A stretch of DNA of 64,000 bases from Brachionus koreanus (lineage: Eukaryota > Rotifera > Eurotatoria > Ploima > Brachionidae), in assembly GCA_016987375.1 (NCBI GenBank), contig PJRA01000048.1, forward strand, positions 2,188,440 through 2,252,439, given 5' to 3'. A program made the translations under genes and the position numbers. A model generated the notes under the pieces. It was not told the DNA's origin. It saw only the letters and a list, made by a program, of their open reading frames with translations, and did not search any database. Below are positions 1-14,080 of the stretch, piece by piece; the first letter of the stretch is position 1, and each line of letters opens with the position of its first letter.

Positions 1-638
1 TTATAAAACATCTTGAGTAAAAAAACTATATTCTTTTAAATTTTCATAATCAAAAGTTAAAATGATTATTTTTTTAAATAACACTTTTTTGACTTAATCT
101 TATAATCTTAAAAAATAAATAGATAAAAACAATGATTATAATAAAATTTGATGAATTTGTTAATTAAGTGAATATTTTTTATTTTAAACGATAAAGCTTT
201 AAATTTTAACATTTGAATATTTAAGCTAGTTTTCATAAACTATTTAAAATTTTATTTAAGCTTTAATATAAAAATAAAAAATAATGTATTATTATAATTA
301 TTGAAATAAACATTAGTTGTTGAGCTTAAAAAATTTTGATCAAAAATTTTACTTAACCAACGATTTTGAGTTTTTAAAGAAAATCTCTCAAAATGCACTC
401 CATTAAAAATAAAAAACAAAATTGATTTATTTTTAATAACTAATTTCTCTAATTAAAAGATTTTTTAAATTTATTTTCTAGAAAAATTTTGATTTTAAAA
501 ATTTTAATTCTTTTATAAGAAAATAACTTTATTTTTAAGGTCAGTTAAACTCTATTCATAATGTTCTTCATATAAATAATTTGAGTTTTATTTAAGCATT
601 AATTAAGCTTATTTACATTCTTAACAAAGAGATATTTT
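1..638. other. AT-rich non-coding flank
   Basis: Very AT-rich sequence with homopolymer A and T runs and no reading frame of note. It lies downstream of the CAP-domain gene, which ends at 639. I see no gene, RNA or clear repeat. Confidence 0.5.
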
Positions 639-1564
639 CTAGACTGTAATTGGTGGGACATTTTCAGCATAATGACCGACAATGTTTCCAGAGGGCATGT
701 AAATGGCTACACCATACCACCAGTCACCAGAAGCTCCTTTCACTCTACCAAAACCAACTTCTCTGCTATTTTTCCAAATCATTTGTGAAAAATTTTGACT
801 ATCAACTTGTTTATCCAATGAAAAATTATGGACCTTTGACTCAGCATACCAGATATCCATCATTTTTTCGCCAGTCAACCTACTGTTGTAAACATAGCAA
901 AGATTTTCTCCCAATACTGAATTGTTAAAACGACGCCAATGTGTCGGACTGTGTTGTAATTTTTGCATTTTGCCAAGAGTTTCTGCCCAATTTTGTGCAA
1001 TTTTAGCTAAATTTTGATTATATTTTAAAGGAGGACAGTCATGAAGAGCCTTGTTAAAGTTAAGAAATATAAAATATTACTATAATTTTCACTAATTTAC
1101 TCGATATTTATTATTTGCTATCAAAGCTTCCATTGAAAATTGAGAATTACTATCTGGTGAACTTTCTTCTGAAAGTAAACTCTCTTTAACTTTCTCTGGG
1201 ACCATGACTAAAATTTAAAATTGTATATTTTTTCTTTATTCAACAGTAATTTACTAGTTCTAGTTCTTGCCATTTCGAGAGTTTTTTTAAAATAGTCAGA
1301 TTGTCTGATTGGCTTTCTTCTTCTAAAAAAATAGACAAGCATAATTACATTGATCACAATCATTATCACAATTATCAAGCCAATTATTAACCTATTTAAA
1401 AAAAAAAATTTTCTCGCATTTTTAAAATTTTCTTTATTTTAAATAGAAGCTCCTTACCAAACATACCAATACTGTCTTGCAAATACTGAAAATTCATCAG
1501 TTGATTTTATGTTGGTCATTTTGTTGAAAAAGTCTGTTATTCGATATGCTGTATCCGAAGACAT
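639..1564 (-). CDS. Membrane-anchored CAP-domain protein (GAPR-1/PR-1-like)
   Basis: Four exons on the minus strand (1564-1458, 1391-1255, 1207-1101, 1049-639) join in frame to 253 residues, with introns of about 47-66 nt. Residues 1-33 are polar. Residues ~34-58 form one strongly hydrophobic segment followed by FRRRK, giving a predicted type II membrane protein. Residues ~106-253 are a CAP (SCP/TAPS) domain with the family landmarks PPLKYNQNLA, GENLCY, WYAE and QMIWKNSREVGFG, ending in YMPSGNIVGHYAENV. Of the usual His-Glu-Glu-His tetrad, LQHS, GEN and WYAE are present, but the second His (usually GHFTQMVW) is Asn in SQNFSQMIW. GAPR-1 relatives bind lipids on Golgi membranes; the function here is inferred only from the fold. 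The start is the first ATG of the only frame that joins all exons. Confidence 0.85.
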
Positions 1565-4500
1565 TTTCAAAATCCTAAGCTTTAGAGCTTATTTACTTTT
1601 GTTAAACGCTTTTTTTAAATTCAAATTAAATAGATTCGAATTTTTTCTTTTAAAAACTACATTTATATTTTAACCATTTTGAATTAATTTTTAAATTGCT
1701 TTTTCAAGAGATTTTCAGTTTTCTTCTGTAAGACATTATGTTGTCTAGAAACACTAATTAAAAGTTGTTTTTTTTTATTAAAGGTATTTTTTGATATAAT
1801 ATTTATAGGTTTTCTAATTTCGGAATTTAATCTACTCCAAAAATATTTTTGAATAGAAAAAAATTTAAGTATTTCACAAATTTAATTTTCTTTTTCTAAT
1901 TTGAATATTTTTTGATGGAATCAATTTAAATGTTTAATTTTAAATTTTAAAAAAAATTGCAATCTATCTTTAAATATCTTATTTATAAAGTATTTTATAA
2001 ACTATCCCAAATAACTATTACCTAAATCTTGTCTTAACTGAAGAATAGGATAAAAAGGACATTGTTCCAAATAGGATATCCTATAAAAATCTTAACTTGG
2101 TTGATTAAAAAAATATAGAGATGAAACTAATCGGAAGTTGTTTCACTTTGAAAATGTGAGTTTTAACACTAGAAGCACCAAGCATTTTTTCATAATTTTT
2201 TAGTTTAAGAATATTTTTTAAAAAAGCTATAATAATTTTATTAAGTAATATCATTTTTTAAGAAAATTTTAAAATCTTCATAATTCAAAAAAGATATATT
2301 TATTTGAAAAATCTATTCAAAAGATACGAGGATTTAAAAAATTTTTCAAGCGAGTCAAAATGACTCATTTGGTGTAAAAGAAGAAAGCTTCTAGTGTAAA
2401 AGAAGCATTTACTTGTAAGAAAATACGGTATTTATATTCATTAGATAATTAATATCAAATTAGATAAATTTTTATTCCAAGTAAATATAGATCAAATTGT
2501 TATTATTGTGAATTGAAAGCATGAATTTTGCATTTTTCAACATTTTCAAGTTTAAAAATTCTCTTTTAAATTCCTTCGAATATCTTGGTGTCTTTCTTAT
2601 TAGGGATATCAAGCACTGATAGAATTTTCCACATACAAGTTAACACTCAAATAAGCGATGTTAATTTGACACCTTTTTTAAGCTTATATATTTAGGATCG
2701 TTCATCAGATTTTAAAAAATCCCATCAAATTTTAAAATATTGACTTATAATAACAGATTCAGAAAGTTTTAAGTGGATATGATATGATATATTTTGGACT
2801 TTCACCAATCATTTGAGTGTCAAATCCCTTAGCTGATTATTCTTTAAAACATTTTGGCTAACATGAATCATTTTAAGTTAAAACAAATAAATATATTTAT
2901 TATTTTATGTACATTAAATTATACTAAAGTAGATTTTTCATAAAAAAATTTAAAATCAATTCATCTTTTTCTAAAAATCTTCAAACACTTCTTTTATATT
3001 TAAATATTAGATTTGTGATCAATTAATTAAATTAAATTATTTAATCAAGTTATATTTTTAATTGAATAAATCAATTGAAGTGGATAAAAATAAAATGACG
3101 TAAATTTTCATTTCGAAAATGTTAAGATTAATACCACTAAAAAACCGCTCAAAATCAATAATTCAAATATTTTAAAATCAATATATTTTTTTGATGAAAA
3201 TGAGTCTAATTTTTTTTTAAATCAAATTTTTTTAAAATACTCTTGTAAATCTAATTTGAAATGGAACTTAAAATGTGAATCATTGAAGCGAATTCAATTT
3301 TAATTTAATAAATAAACTCCTGCTAAAATTTTTCCATTTTAACTGATAAAACTCAAGTTCTGTATTGGAAACTTAGAAAAAATTATATTTTAATGCTTAT
3401 CTAATAAATTTTCTTGGGAAAGAGCCTTTTAAAAGGATTTCAATTACCCATGACTTGAACGTCTTGCTTAACTTAGCTAAACTTAAAAAAAAGCATTATA
3501 AAAGTAAGTCGGTTAGGTTTATAACATGAGAGAAAAAAATCTTTATATTTTATTGCTTTTTGTTTGAAAACAAACTTGTTTTTACAATCTCGTAGTGTGA
3601 ATTATCATTTGATTTTCCATTAATTTTTCCATTATTTAAATCATAAATAAGAAAATCTCAAAAGCTAGCAAGGATTTTTGGATTATCCAATTTGTGTGTG
3701 AACCAAGTTATGAGCTTGCGTGAGATTACCACTTTAGGATCCCCTTGAACAAAAGTTTAAATATAAATAATCAATTAGTAATTTAGATATAGGTAAGAAT
3801 ATCAAATTAGAAGTCTGATTGAGAATTTTTAGTTAAAATTAGTCTCTAATGAACAAATTTGATAAGTAAAAATAAACTAAATTTAGAGTTTGGAAAACTC
3901 TTGAATTAACAGTTATTTTATTAAATGCAAATTATCCAATATCAAAATCTTATGTTTAAAAACTAAAATTGTATAAATTGATTTATAATATTTTAGTTTT
4001 TGCCCATAATCAATGTTTGAATAAGAAATTAATAAACCTAAAACTGAATTAAGTTTTGTTTTTTTTACTATTCATAGATAAAGATCGAATAAGTCAAAAT
4101 TTTAATGTAGTTTTTATGTCTTAAAGCTATAATAGCGTCTTTTTAAAAAATAAATTTTTAATTTTATTAAACAAAAGGTGCATTATTTTTTTTTATACCG
4201 AAAAAAAAAGTTAACAATAATAGTTAACGATGGTTTTTAATATTTTTTAATCTAATTTCACGTGATTCAATTTATTTATCAAACACATTTTTTTTATACT
4301 AAATTTATTTGATCTTTTATACTTCAAAAGTCCCAATGTCTGTGATCTATATAAAATTTCATTGTTTTATAAAAATATTTTTGTAAAGCGGATTCTTAAA
4401 AGGAAGAACTCGAATTCTCTGGTAAATCTGTGTTTTCTTAACAAATGAAAATAATGCAAGAACTTACGTGATAATTGCATTATTTAATTTTAATCTAGAA

Positions 4501-7500
4501 TTACTTCCTGCAATATTTCGAATTTCAAAAATTCAAATTTATTTTGATAATTCAAACAAAAAATAATTTTATATTTTAGTTTTTTCTTTTGATCAAAAGA
4601 TCCTAAAATGGTTAAAAATTGATAAAATGATAATATGGTTGTTCCATTGAAAAAAATATCTCTAAATTTTGTCAAAAAATCAAAATAAAATTACACATGT
4701 TATTAGGAATTTTTTATCCTAAAAAAAGTTTTGGCATAAGATCAGCACGAAAACCGATTCAATTGAACAAACAAACTGTATCAATTGTTAAATATCAATC
4801 GACATAGAAGGCATGCAAAATTTTTTAGTACATAGTATCTTTTTTTTATATTTGACGCAAGTTTTTTTTTCATTAATTATTAAAAGACTAAATAAATTTC
4901 CAATACTTATTTTATTAGTAAATTAAACATTGTAAATTTTGTTTTCTTCAAGAAAAAAATATCAGTTTAAAAATAGAAACTTGATTGCTTTTAAGTCGTA
5001 AGATTTTTCGTCCATTTTATTTCTATATAGGACATTCTTCCCATCAGTATTCTAATTAATGTTTATCCTAATTAAAACTTTTTATTCAGCCTTAATTAAC
5101 CATAAACATATCTTAATGAAAAGAGCAGTAATATTTTTCTAACTAGTTTATAAATCAAGGTTTAAAATAATTTTTGGAAAAACTAAATTTTTATTTGAAT
5201 TTAAGCAGAAATCGAACTTTTTTAATTCGTTATCTAAATTTAAAAAATTTCGATGCCTCTTTTTTGGTTAATTTTTACAAAAATTTTTCTTCAAAAGAAC
5301 AAGCTGAATAATATTTTAAGTCTGAATTTTCTTCAGACTTCTCCATAACATAATCTCAATTGAGACCAAAGGCAAAAAATTCTCTTATTAAACATTCTTT
5401 GTATAAATAAATAAAATTATGGTAATAAGTAATTGATATTTTATATCATTATCAAATAAAATAAAAGCTATTTATTTTGATTTCATCTAAAGGTTTAGGT
5501 TAAATTAAAATAGAAATAACAATAAAGAAATATATATTTTAATGAAACGTTAAAACTTGATAAACAAATTTTATAAGTTATTGAAAGTGATTTAAACATA
5601 GCAAGTTAGGCCTTTCAATTTTTTTAATTTAATTCAAATTCTAATAGTAGTACAATAATAGGCTTGCTAACAAAAAAATTCTTTATTGTTATTTAGATTT
5701 AATTTGTTGTTTTTTTTTTTCAAAATAGCGTTCAAATTTTGTGATAGAATCAAATTTTCTCAAATAATTTGAATTTTTGTTGATGTTTGTTTTTTTCATG
5801 TTTAGTTTTTAAATTATTTAAATTTTGTTTACAAAATTGACAATAAACACTAGCTTTTTCCATAAAATATATACTTTTTTGTTGTCTACTATTTTTAGTT
5901 TATTACCAAAACATTTCTAATGTAAAACTCGGAAATGCAAGTCTAGAAATAATTTTTTTTTGAACAAAAAAATTTAGAAATAACTTACCGAATAACTAAT
6001 TTTTAAATAAAAAAGGAAAGAATTAAAAATTTTTTTTATTCTTCCTAAAAAACACTAGGAAGCTCTGCTGATTATTAATAAAAATTTCAAGTTTATTTTA
6101 TAGACAAACTTAATATTTTTTCTGAAAATTAATTAAAAATTTTCAAGGATTAAAAACATGATGATTAGTTTTTAAAAGTTATTTTATAAAATTTTATTTC
6201 TATCAAAAATAAGTTTATATTTTTTAAAAACGATCTAAAAAGCCCTCGGTCTTTCTGGTGTTAGAAAGAAACTAAAAGTAGAACACATAATGCTGAACAT
6301 TCAGAATAACGTGATAATTTTATGAAATAGAAGTATTTAAATTTTTTTTTTGACTGAAATAATGGAAAATAAATACAATTTAGTTTTAATAATTATTTCT
6401 GTTCAGTCGAAATATTGGTTCGAAACTCAACTTGTTGATTAACAGGCAATTTCCTAGAAATTCAAAGAATTGATTAATAGTTATGGAGTGTATTGAAAGA
6501 TTAAAATACGGAAACACTATAGTTAAAATTTTGAAAAAAAAAAACCTTTTTTTGATAGTACTAACTAAGGGAAGGAAAAAAACACGCTGGAATAGTAAAT
6601 CGACAGAAATCTAAATATTTTAAAATGTGATACTAAGCAGATATCCTATTCTATTACTATTTTAATTTAAATCTTATGTACATTCCCATTTTCTAGGACA
6701 TACAATAAATAATAGATAGCTTTTTAACTCTTAAATACCCTGCCTGCTTAATGTTATGCGTTTTCTAAAACAGATGGTTTTCTCTAATAGTATCTTGCAA
6801 AAAATTCTATTAATAAACATTTAAATTTTCCTTGAATATAGAAATTTCGGTACAATCTTAATATTTTACAGAACTAAATTAAATTAAAATTTTTCCGATT
6901 TATTGCATAAAAATAATAAAATTTAAAATTATTTGCATTTGCAGAAATTTGAGTACAAGAAATAAAGAATAAAAGTCTCTAATATATATTTATTTGAAAT
7001 AGAGTGTGATATTTTTTTACAATAGGGTAAATTTAGCTCGAGAGAATTTTATTTTTTGTTTAATCATAAGCAGGTTAATTTAAGTTCATTCATTTTTCTA
7101 AGTGGAATATAAGCATAGGCGTATGATTTGATAGAATATTTTCATTTTTTGTTAAAAAGTTCTAAATAGATATTGTTCAGTATTAAAAGAAATAAAGAAT
7201 TTCCTTTGATTGATTAGATAAAAATTGATAAATTAGTTTCAACAAAATTTAAAATCAATTGATTCTAAGCCAAAAGTACTAAATATTTGAAAAGCATTAA
7301 ATTTAAATCGATAATTTCATTTATTTTTGCATATGGTTAAGATTAGCTGATTAATTTTTGATCAGTTTTTAGATAAGTATTTAAAATACTAGGGATATTT
7401 GCTTTTGTTTGTTTGAAAATGGTTTTAGCTTTTTTCAAATTATTCTATAAAAAAAAATCAGATAAATAATGAAAGGAAATGAAAGAAATAATCTAAAATC

Positions 7501-10500
7501 GGTTAATAATAAACAGTCTTTAAAAATAACAATCAAATAAGTTTAAATAATGTAATATTCCTCAAAACATAGTCCAAATTTTTATTTCTATCATACTAAT
7601 TAAGATAGTTTTTAATTGTTATGCTACATAATATTTGAAATTCCTAAACTTTCTAATTAAAAGTAAATAATTCTAAAACCATCAAATATTCTTGTTTTAA
7701 TGACTTTAATTTTTTGTTTTAACAAGTTTTGCATTTGGAAATACTTTAATTTTAGAGCATTAATTACTATGGAATGGATTTTAAAAGCACTAAAATTGAA
7801 ATTTTCGAGTACAAGTGGTGCACTATAAAACAAAAAAAGAGATTATTATATTTTTCTTTTTTTTAAAATGTAGATAAATAAAGACTAATGCTATTTAATT
7901 GAAAAAAAAGCTTTAAGTGCGGCCTAAAATTGATTATTTTTAAAATTTGTTTTATTTTAAATAAAATTTTAATATATGCTTTTCATTAAATAGATTAATT
8001 CAATTTTTTGAATTTTAAAATTTTAGACAAAGAAAATTTCTAAACTAACAGCTTCAATTAATGTCTGTATGCTTATAATAAAACGAATTATTTAAATAAT
8101 GTTTAGAAGAATTTCCAAAAAAAAAATTATTAGATTTTTTCGTATAACATAGATTTGTGATTTGATTTGGATTTTTAAAAAATATATATTTTTTATGGAA
8201 AAAAGTTTAAAGAAATGAATAAAAAAATTAAAAATTTGATGAATTTGATTTAAATGAAATATTTATTTTCAGGTGGATCTGATTTTTTCGATCGATCAAA
8301 AAATCTACGAACTTTATTTTATACGTGATTTAGCTAAAATATAATTTTTTTTTAACTGAAAAAATTTACCTTAAATTTTTGTCTGCTATCGAAATCGGTT
8401 AAATTTTTAATTTTATATAAATTAAATTAAAGCTTAGATTTTCAACAAAAAAAATTTGGCTAAATTTAAGTATTTTTTTCACGTAGAGATTGAAGCACTT
8501 TTTCTTTTAAAAATTTTAGCATGCTTCAAGTTGAGTTTTTTTTAATAAGTCTTAACAATCATGATAAAAATTTTAAAAAGAAGTAATAAATTAAAAAAAT
8601 GAGCATTTAATTAAAGCGACAGTTTAAGTCGAAATTTAATTTAGTTAATTCGATTTAAACGACAAAAAAACTAGCTATTAGAAAAATTTTAATTATAATT
8701 TCAGCAAGTGTTCGAAAAAACTCAATTAAACATTATTTATCTTTGTGTTCTAAACCTCATTGATTTTTATTAAAATGCAATTTATTAGCTTTTTGAATTT
8801 TTAAGAAGATTAGAACTAGTTGTTTTTTTCAATCATTGAAGTTAAATTTTAGAAAGTTTATATTTATTCTGCATAATAAACTCTTTTAATTTGAAATTTA
8901 AATTAATAAGATTTATTTTAGATCAATTCGATTCTTATTTGTTCATAGTTTTGAATTTCAGGAAAACTTGATTCATTTATCATGAACTAAATTTGAAGAT
9001 AAATAAAAGCCTGGAAAGTGTAAAAAATATACTTCGTTTTTAGTGTCTGAATACCTAAACATTTTTATATCAATTATATCTTATTTTATGTTGACTATTT
9101 AGGCATCGATACATGTTTATAAAGTGGTGGGAGGTTATTTTAATTTGCTAATGTCGGAACTGATCCAGTTGTATCTTTATTAAGTTTTTTTCTTAAAAAA
9201 CAATGTCTAAATATGGTTCTGACTTGATTTGTGATCTGTTAAAAGACAATTAGAGCACATTTTTACTTAAAATTTTCTTTTCTTTTTGTTTTTTTTTTAA
9301 TTAGAATAATTATCAGAATTAGCTATTTTAAAAACAAAAATGAAGTTATAGAATCTTATTTGTTTATTTATCACATTGAAATTCTAGATTAAAATTGAAT
9401 GGGACAATTCTAACTTTTACATAATATTTTTACCGTATTTAAATACTGGTAATAATAAATACCAGAATTTAAATCTAGCAATTAATGTTTTACGATGAAA
9501 ATTCTATTGGGACCTGTAAAAAGCAATTTAAAAAATTAGCTACTTACAAAGTGAAATGATTAATAATTTAAAGACACTATGGTAAATATATTGTTTTATC
9601 ATTTCAAAATAATTAGTCTAATTAATAAAATAGAAAAAAATTCCTCACTTATCACCACAGTTTAACTAATTTAATGAAAATAATAATTTTTTTTTAACTG
9701 ATTTAAGAAACTGATTTATTACTTATCACAGTCTTATACAAATATTAAAAGTCGAAAATCACTAAACCTTTAATTATATTAGCAAAATACCTGTGTGCTT
9801 TTAGTATTGATACGCGAATCAATTTTCCATTTTAGAACATTTAAAGTCAAGCTTATTTAAAGATTACTATTTTAAGAAAATATGTTCTTTTTTGTGAAAA
9901 TTTTTAGTAAATTTAAAAAGGAACATAACTTTAATATATCATTTTTAACTACTAGAGGTTTATTATTAGTGAACATTGAATAGATATAAGTCTTACTTTT
10001 TGGCTCAAACTGACCAGAAATTTAAAAATTAAATATGATTAGGGATTGATGCTTCTGCATATTGAAAATCGTCTAAAAACGAATTAAATAAATGAAGAAA
10101 CAAAATGAACTTTAATTAAGATAATTAAGTTTTTAAATTAAAGTTACATGAGATTGATGATGATAATGGTATATTCTTATTGTAAAAAAATTAATGGATA
10201 GCTTCTTAGAATTTATTTCTATTAAGTTAAAATTAAGAGTTTTATAAATTGTTGTAATTTGTCTATTAAAGAATAAAAAGTTATTTGTTTTAAGATTTTG
10301 TTTTGAAATTTTAAGGAAATGTGTAATTTATTACCTTGGTTCATTATAACATTATGAATAAAAAGTTAGTTAAGTAAAATTATTCATTTAGCTAATTATT
10401 AGTGTCAACATAGACAACTAATTGATCTTGAAAGGCTATCAATTGCGTTGCTTAAATTGGTGAATTGGAATTATCTAATTATTTTTACTTACTCAAACTT

Positions 10501-13500
10501 AGTTAGCTTTTAATACACTTTACACTAAAAATTATATTTAAGACATTAAAACATCCTAATAAAACAGTCATAACTAACTACTAAAGATATATATAAAAAT
10601 AAAAAAAATAACCTAAAAGAGATAAAAAACAAAATAAAATAGCTCTTGTTTTTTTTTTTTATTTCTTTTAGCGTAATTTTTAGAAAATAATTTTTAGTCT
10701 TTAAGATACTTTATAAAAATCCATGAGCTCTTTACATGAAATTATGTTTAGTATATTCTAGAAAAAAATCAATTGATATAATTTGGATCAGATAAAAATG
10801 AGTAATCAAGACCAAACCAGTTTAATAAAGAATAAGCCGAGTCAGTTAATGACGTTGGGCTTAACTATACACTTATTTATTTTTATTTTTTTGTCAAATT
10901 AATAAAGAATAATAAAATTAAATTAAAAGAGAATAATACAATAGAATAATAATATAACGATTTAATGAATAATATGATGAAATGAAAATTTAAAAAATTT
11001 CATGACTTGATTTTAACTTGAAAATAAAGATTTAATTCAAAATATTTAAATTTGCTCGGATTTTGTTCTTGAATTTTGTTCAAGTCTTATCAAGAGAATA
11101 ATTTGAGTTTTAAAGAAAACATTTTAAATTTCGAAATTTTGTGAAACTTGGTTCATTAGAACACAACAAAATATAACAATTTTTTTCAAACATTTTGATC
11201 AAAGTTTTATAAAAATAAGTGTAATTTAATAATTTAAAAACAACAAGATCATTATTATCATTATTATTATTACTAGATCATTAAATATTTATTTTTAAAA
11301 TATTAGATAACATGTTTAATGTGCTTTGTTCAACTAAGATCTTAAAAAATAAGAGAAGATTTAAAATAAATTTTAAAATTTTGATTCAATAAAGTTTGAT
11401 TCGATTTATTAAAATTTAACTTGTTTTCGAACACGAGAAGATTTCAGGAAACTTCTTTAGCAAAAATTCTTATTAATAAATCAAGTTTTTTTAAATAAAT
11501 GTTATCTTAAAATCAAAAACTTAGTTTAATTAATTTGAAGTTTCAAATAATTTTTGATCAATGAAAAATCTTCATATTTCATTGTTTGTTTGTTAATTCT
11601 AAATTAATAAAACCGAATTTAACTGAATAAAACTGAATTCTAAATTAATCTGAATTTATAAAACAGATTCAGTTATTTTCGAAAAGTATTAACCTTTTAA
11701 ATTTCATTGTTGTATTTTTTCAATATTTTAACCCTTGATTCGAGTTCGTCATGATTAATTTCTAGCTAAGAAAATAGATGAATAATTTAGTCACTTATTT
11801 TGACAACTTTTATTTGAAAAATAAAATAATTAATTATTATTTTTAATTTAATCAAATAAAATTCAATCATTTTATTTTTTATTTTGCTGTTAGATAAATA
11901 AGAGATTGAAAGGTTGACCAAAAGTGTTTTCAAAGATAAGAAAAAATTCAGTTTTTTTTTATTTGACCATTTAACATTAAATAGAATATTTTTTTTTGCT
12001 TTTTTATGAAAATTTGAGGAGAAATTAATTTGATAACATTTCAATGGGCTTTATTCAACTAAAATCTTATAATCAATCGATATTTTTTAAAAGCTTCTCT
12101 GGTCTTAAGACTTTATTTAAGAATATCAAAAAACAAGTTGCTTAATTTAGAAATTTCGCAGACACATTTAATCAAAACTTTAAATTAAAAAGTGTCAGAT
12201 AAAAGAATTGAATCAAAAAAAGCAATTCTTATTATTCAAGCTTTATGAGTTAATAACATAATAAATAAAAAATAGTTTTCTATAATAATCAAAATCTTTT
12301 GTGTTTTTTCAGATTGAAATAAATGTTGTGGTATTAAAAGCGATTAGCTTTTCTAAATTTAAATCTTTCAAAGCCTATTCATTTATTGCATGAATGTTTC
12401 CAATAAAGTTAAAAGATATTTTTATTTATTTTTAATATGAGTTTTAATTAGCCAAAAAATAATTGTTTAAATTTGGCAATTAAAAAATACATTTTTCGAT
12501 CGATTAATAAAAACATGCTTGAGTCTTCGGCCAAACTAAATTTTTACATTTATAGAAAATTTAATAAATTTGATAGAATATTCTTTCTGGTTGTTTTAAT
12601 TGTTTCTTACTGTAAAAATTTGGAAATTTTGAGTTTTCCGCTCTTATTTTCACAAATATTTCTTATGTATTCAAAGAAAATCAATTTATTATGAATCTTT
12701 AGATATTTAATTTTAATATTGATAAATTTGAATTGGGTGAGATAATCAAAATCATTTCTTCTTGAAAAAAGTTTAATCGCTATTCATTTCGACAATCATT
12801 CCATAAAACTCCTTCAATTATAAAATTTTTTTTTTCTCAATAAAATAAACTCGTAAATTATTTTTTCAAGTAGAAAAATATAAATTATTTATTTAATTTT
12901 TTATGAAATTCACAGTTTTAAAAGTCTTAATATTATGAATTAAAATAAAAAATTTATTTAGTCAGACTTCAGACTGAATAGAGTTTGACAAAAATCAATT
13001 TAAACTTAAAAAAATTTTGTCAGTTTATTTAGTAAGATATTTTGAAATTTTTAACTTAAAAAAATTTGATTTGTAATTAAAGAGTTTAGACTGAAAACCA
13101 TTTTACGCATAGAGCTTATAACTATTTTTAATTTTTAAATTTAACTAAATAAGCACTACTAAACGGCTTCATAATAAAGTAGAATCGGATTTTGAATTAA
13201 AGTAGAGACAAGAAATGATTCATCGAAGACTTTAAATTTTTAAGATAAAAGCGCTCTTTTGCTCAAATATCAAAAATTTTATTTAAAAATCAATTTAAAA
13301 AAAAATTTAAATTAAATTACTTATTAGAATGAATTTTATTGATAGTTAAAAATTTTTAATTAATTAAATAAAAAATATTATTTATGAAGGATTAAATTTT
13401 CAAGGGTATTAAAAATAGCTTAAACAAATCATTTTATTTATGGATACAAAAAAATTTTTTTTTATTGCTAGAATTGAGCCTTTAGACAGCTTATTCAGTT

Positions 13501-14080
13501 ATCAAAATTAAATAAAATTTCTTCTAATAATACGATTGTTAAATCAAATTTTTATTTTTTTGAGATAAAAAGCGATTTATTTGAGCTCAAGAATTTCAAT
13601 TGATGTTCAAATTAAAATTAGATAGTTGGAATGTTTTTTTCATCAAAAACTTTCTATGCTTTTTGATGAAATAATCTTTGATATATTTATTTTGATTCTA
13701 ATCAAACTGTCTTTTGCTCATCATTTTTCTGATTTCTTATAGCTTAAAATCAAATACTTATTAATTTTTAAATTTAAGATTAAAAGTATTATTCGAGCTG
13801 TCTTCTCAAATAAAGAAAATACACATCAAAAGCAAAATTAGTCAGAAATACTTAAACGATAAATAATTCATAGACAATTTGGAACACTAATGCATGACTA
13901 AATTTCCCTATTATGGGTTGCACAAGTATTTATTTATGGTTTTTGATATGCTCCTGAATAACAGTTTATTTGGATTTTCTGAACATTGACTTTTTTCTGG
14001 TAAAAATTATCATTTTTTATAATTCGTTTGAACAAATACGGCGTGTATCAATCAAAAACCAGGCCGATAAATTAAAAAAA
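1565..14080. other. 12.5-kb gene-poor AT-rich stretch
   Basis: No open frame here shows domain motifs, codon structure or splice-compatible neighbours. The longest frames (4490-4675, 11787-12044, 12473-12694) are low-complexity Lys/Asn/Ile/Phe/Leu strings expected by chance in such AT-rich DNA. One MITE is recognisable at 2163-2400, and a short ATT-type microsatellite lies near 11250-11275. Distal regulatory DNA for the dopamine receptor could be here, but nothing in the sequence shows it. Confidence 0.6.
2163..2400 (+). mobile_element. MITE family A, copy 1 (TTAACACTAGAAGCA termini)
   Basis: The left end reads TTAACACTAGAAGCACCAAG. The right end carries the inverted form (AGCTTCTAGTGTAA) with a small extra insertion. 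The element matches copy 2 (31915-32135) in inverse orientation. They share a TATATTTATTTGAAAAATCT block followed by ATTCAAAAGATAC, and a near-palindrome around GAGTCAAAATGACTC. It has no coding capacity. Small size, inverted termini and a second dispersed copy make it a non-autonomous DNA transposon remnant. Confidence 0.7.

Noticed and set aside
650..928. Plus-strand frame of 92 codons
   Set aside because: It is the reverse shadow of the CAP-domain exon, which carries clear family motifs on the minus strand.
4490..4675. Minus-strand frame of 61 codons
   Set aside because: Low-complexity Phe/Lys/Ile/Leu composition with no motif, and splice context is absent; expected by chance at this AT content.
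11787..12694. Two short frames (minus 11787-12044, plus 12473-12694)
   Set aside because: Asn/Lys/Ile/Phe-rich strings without domain motifs, start context or partner exons.
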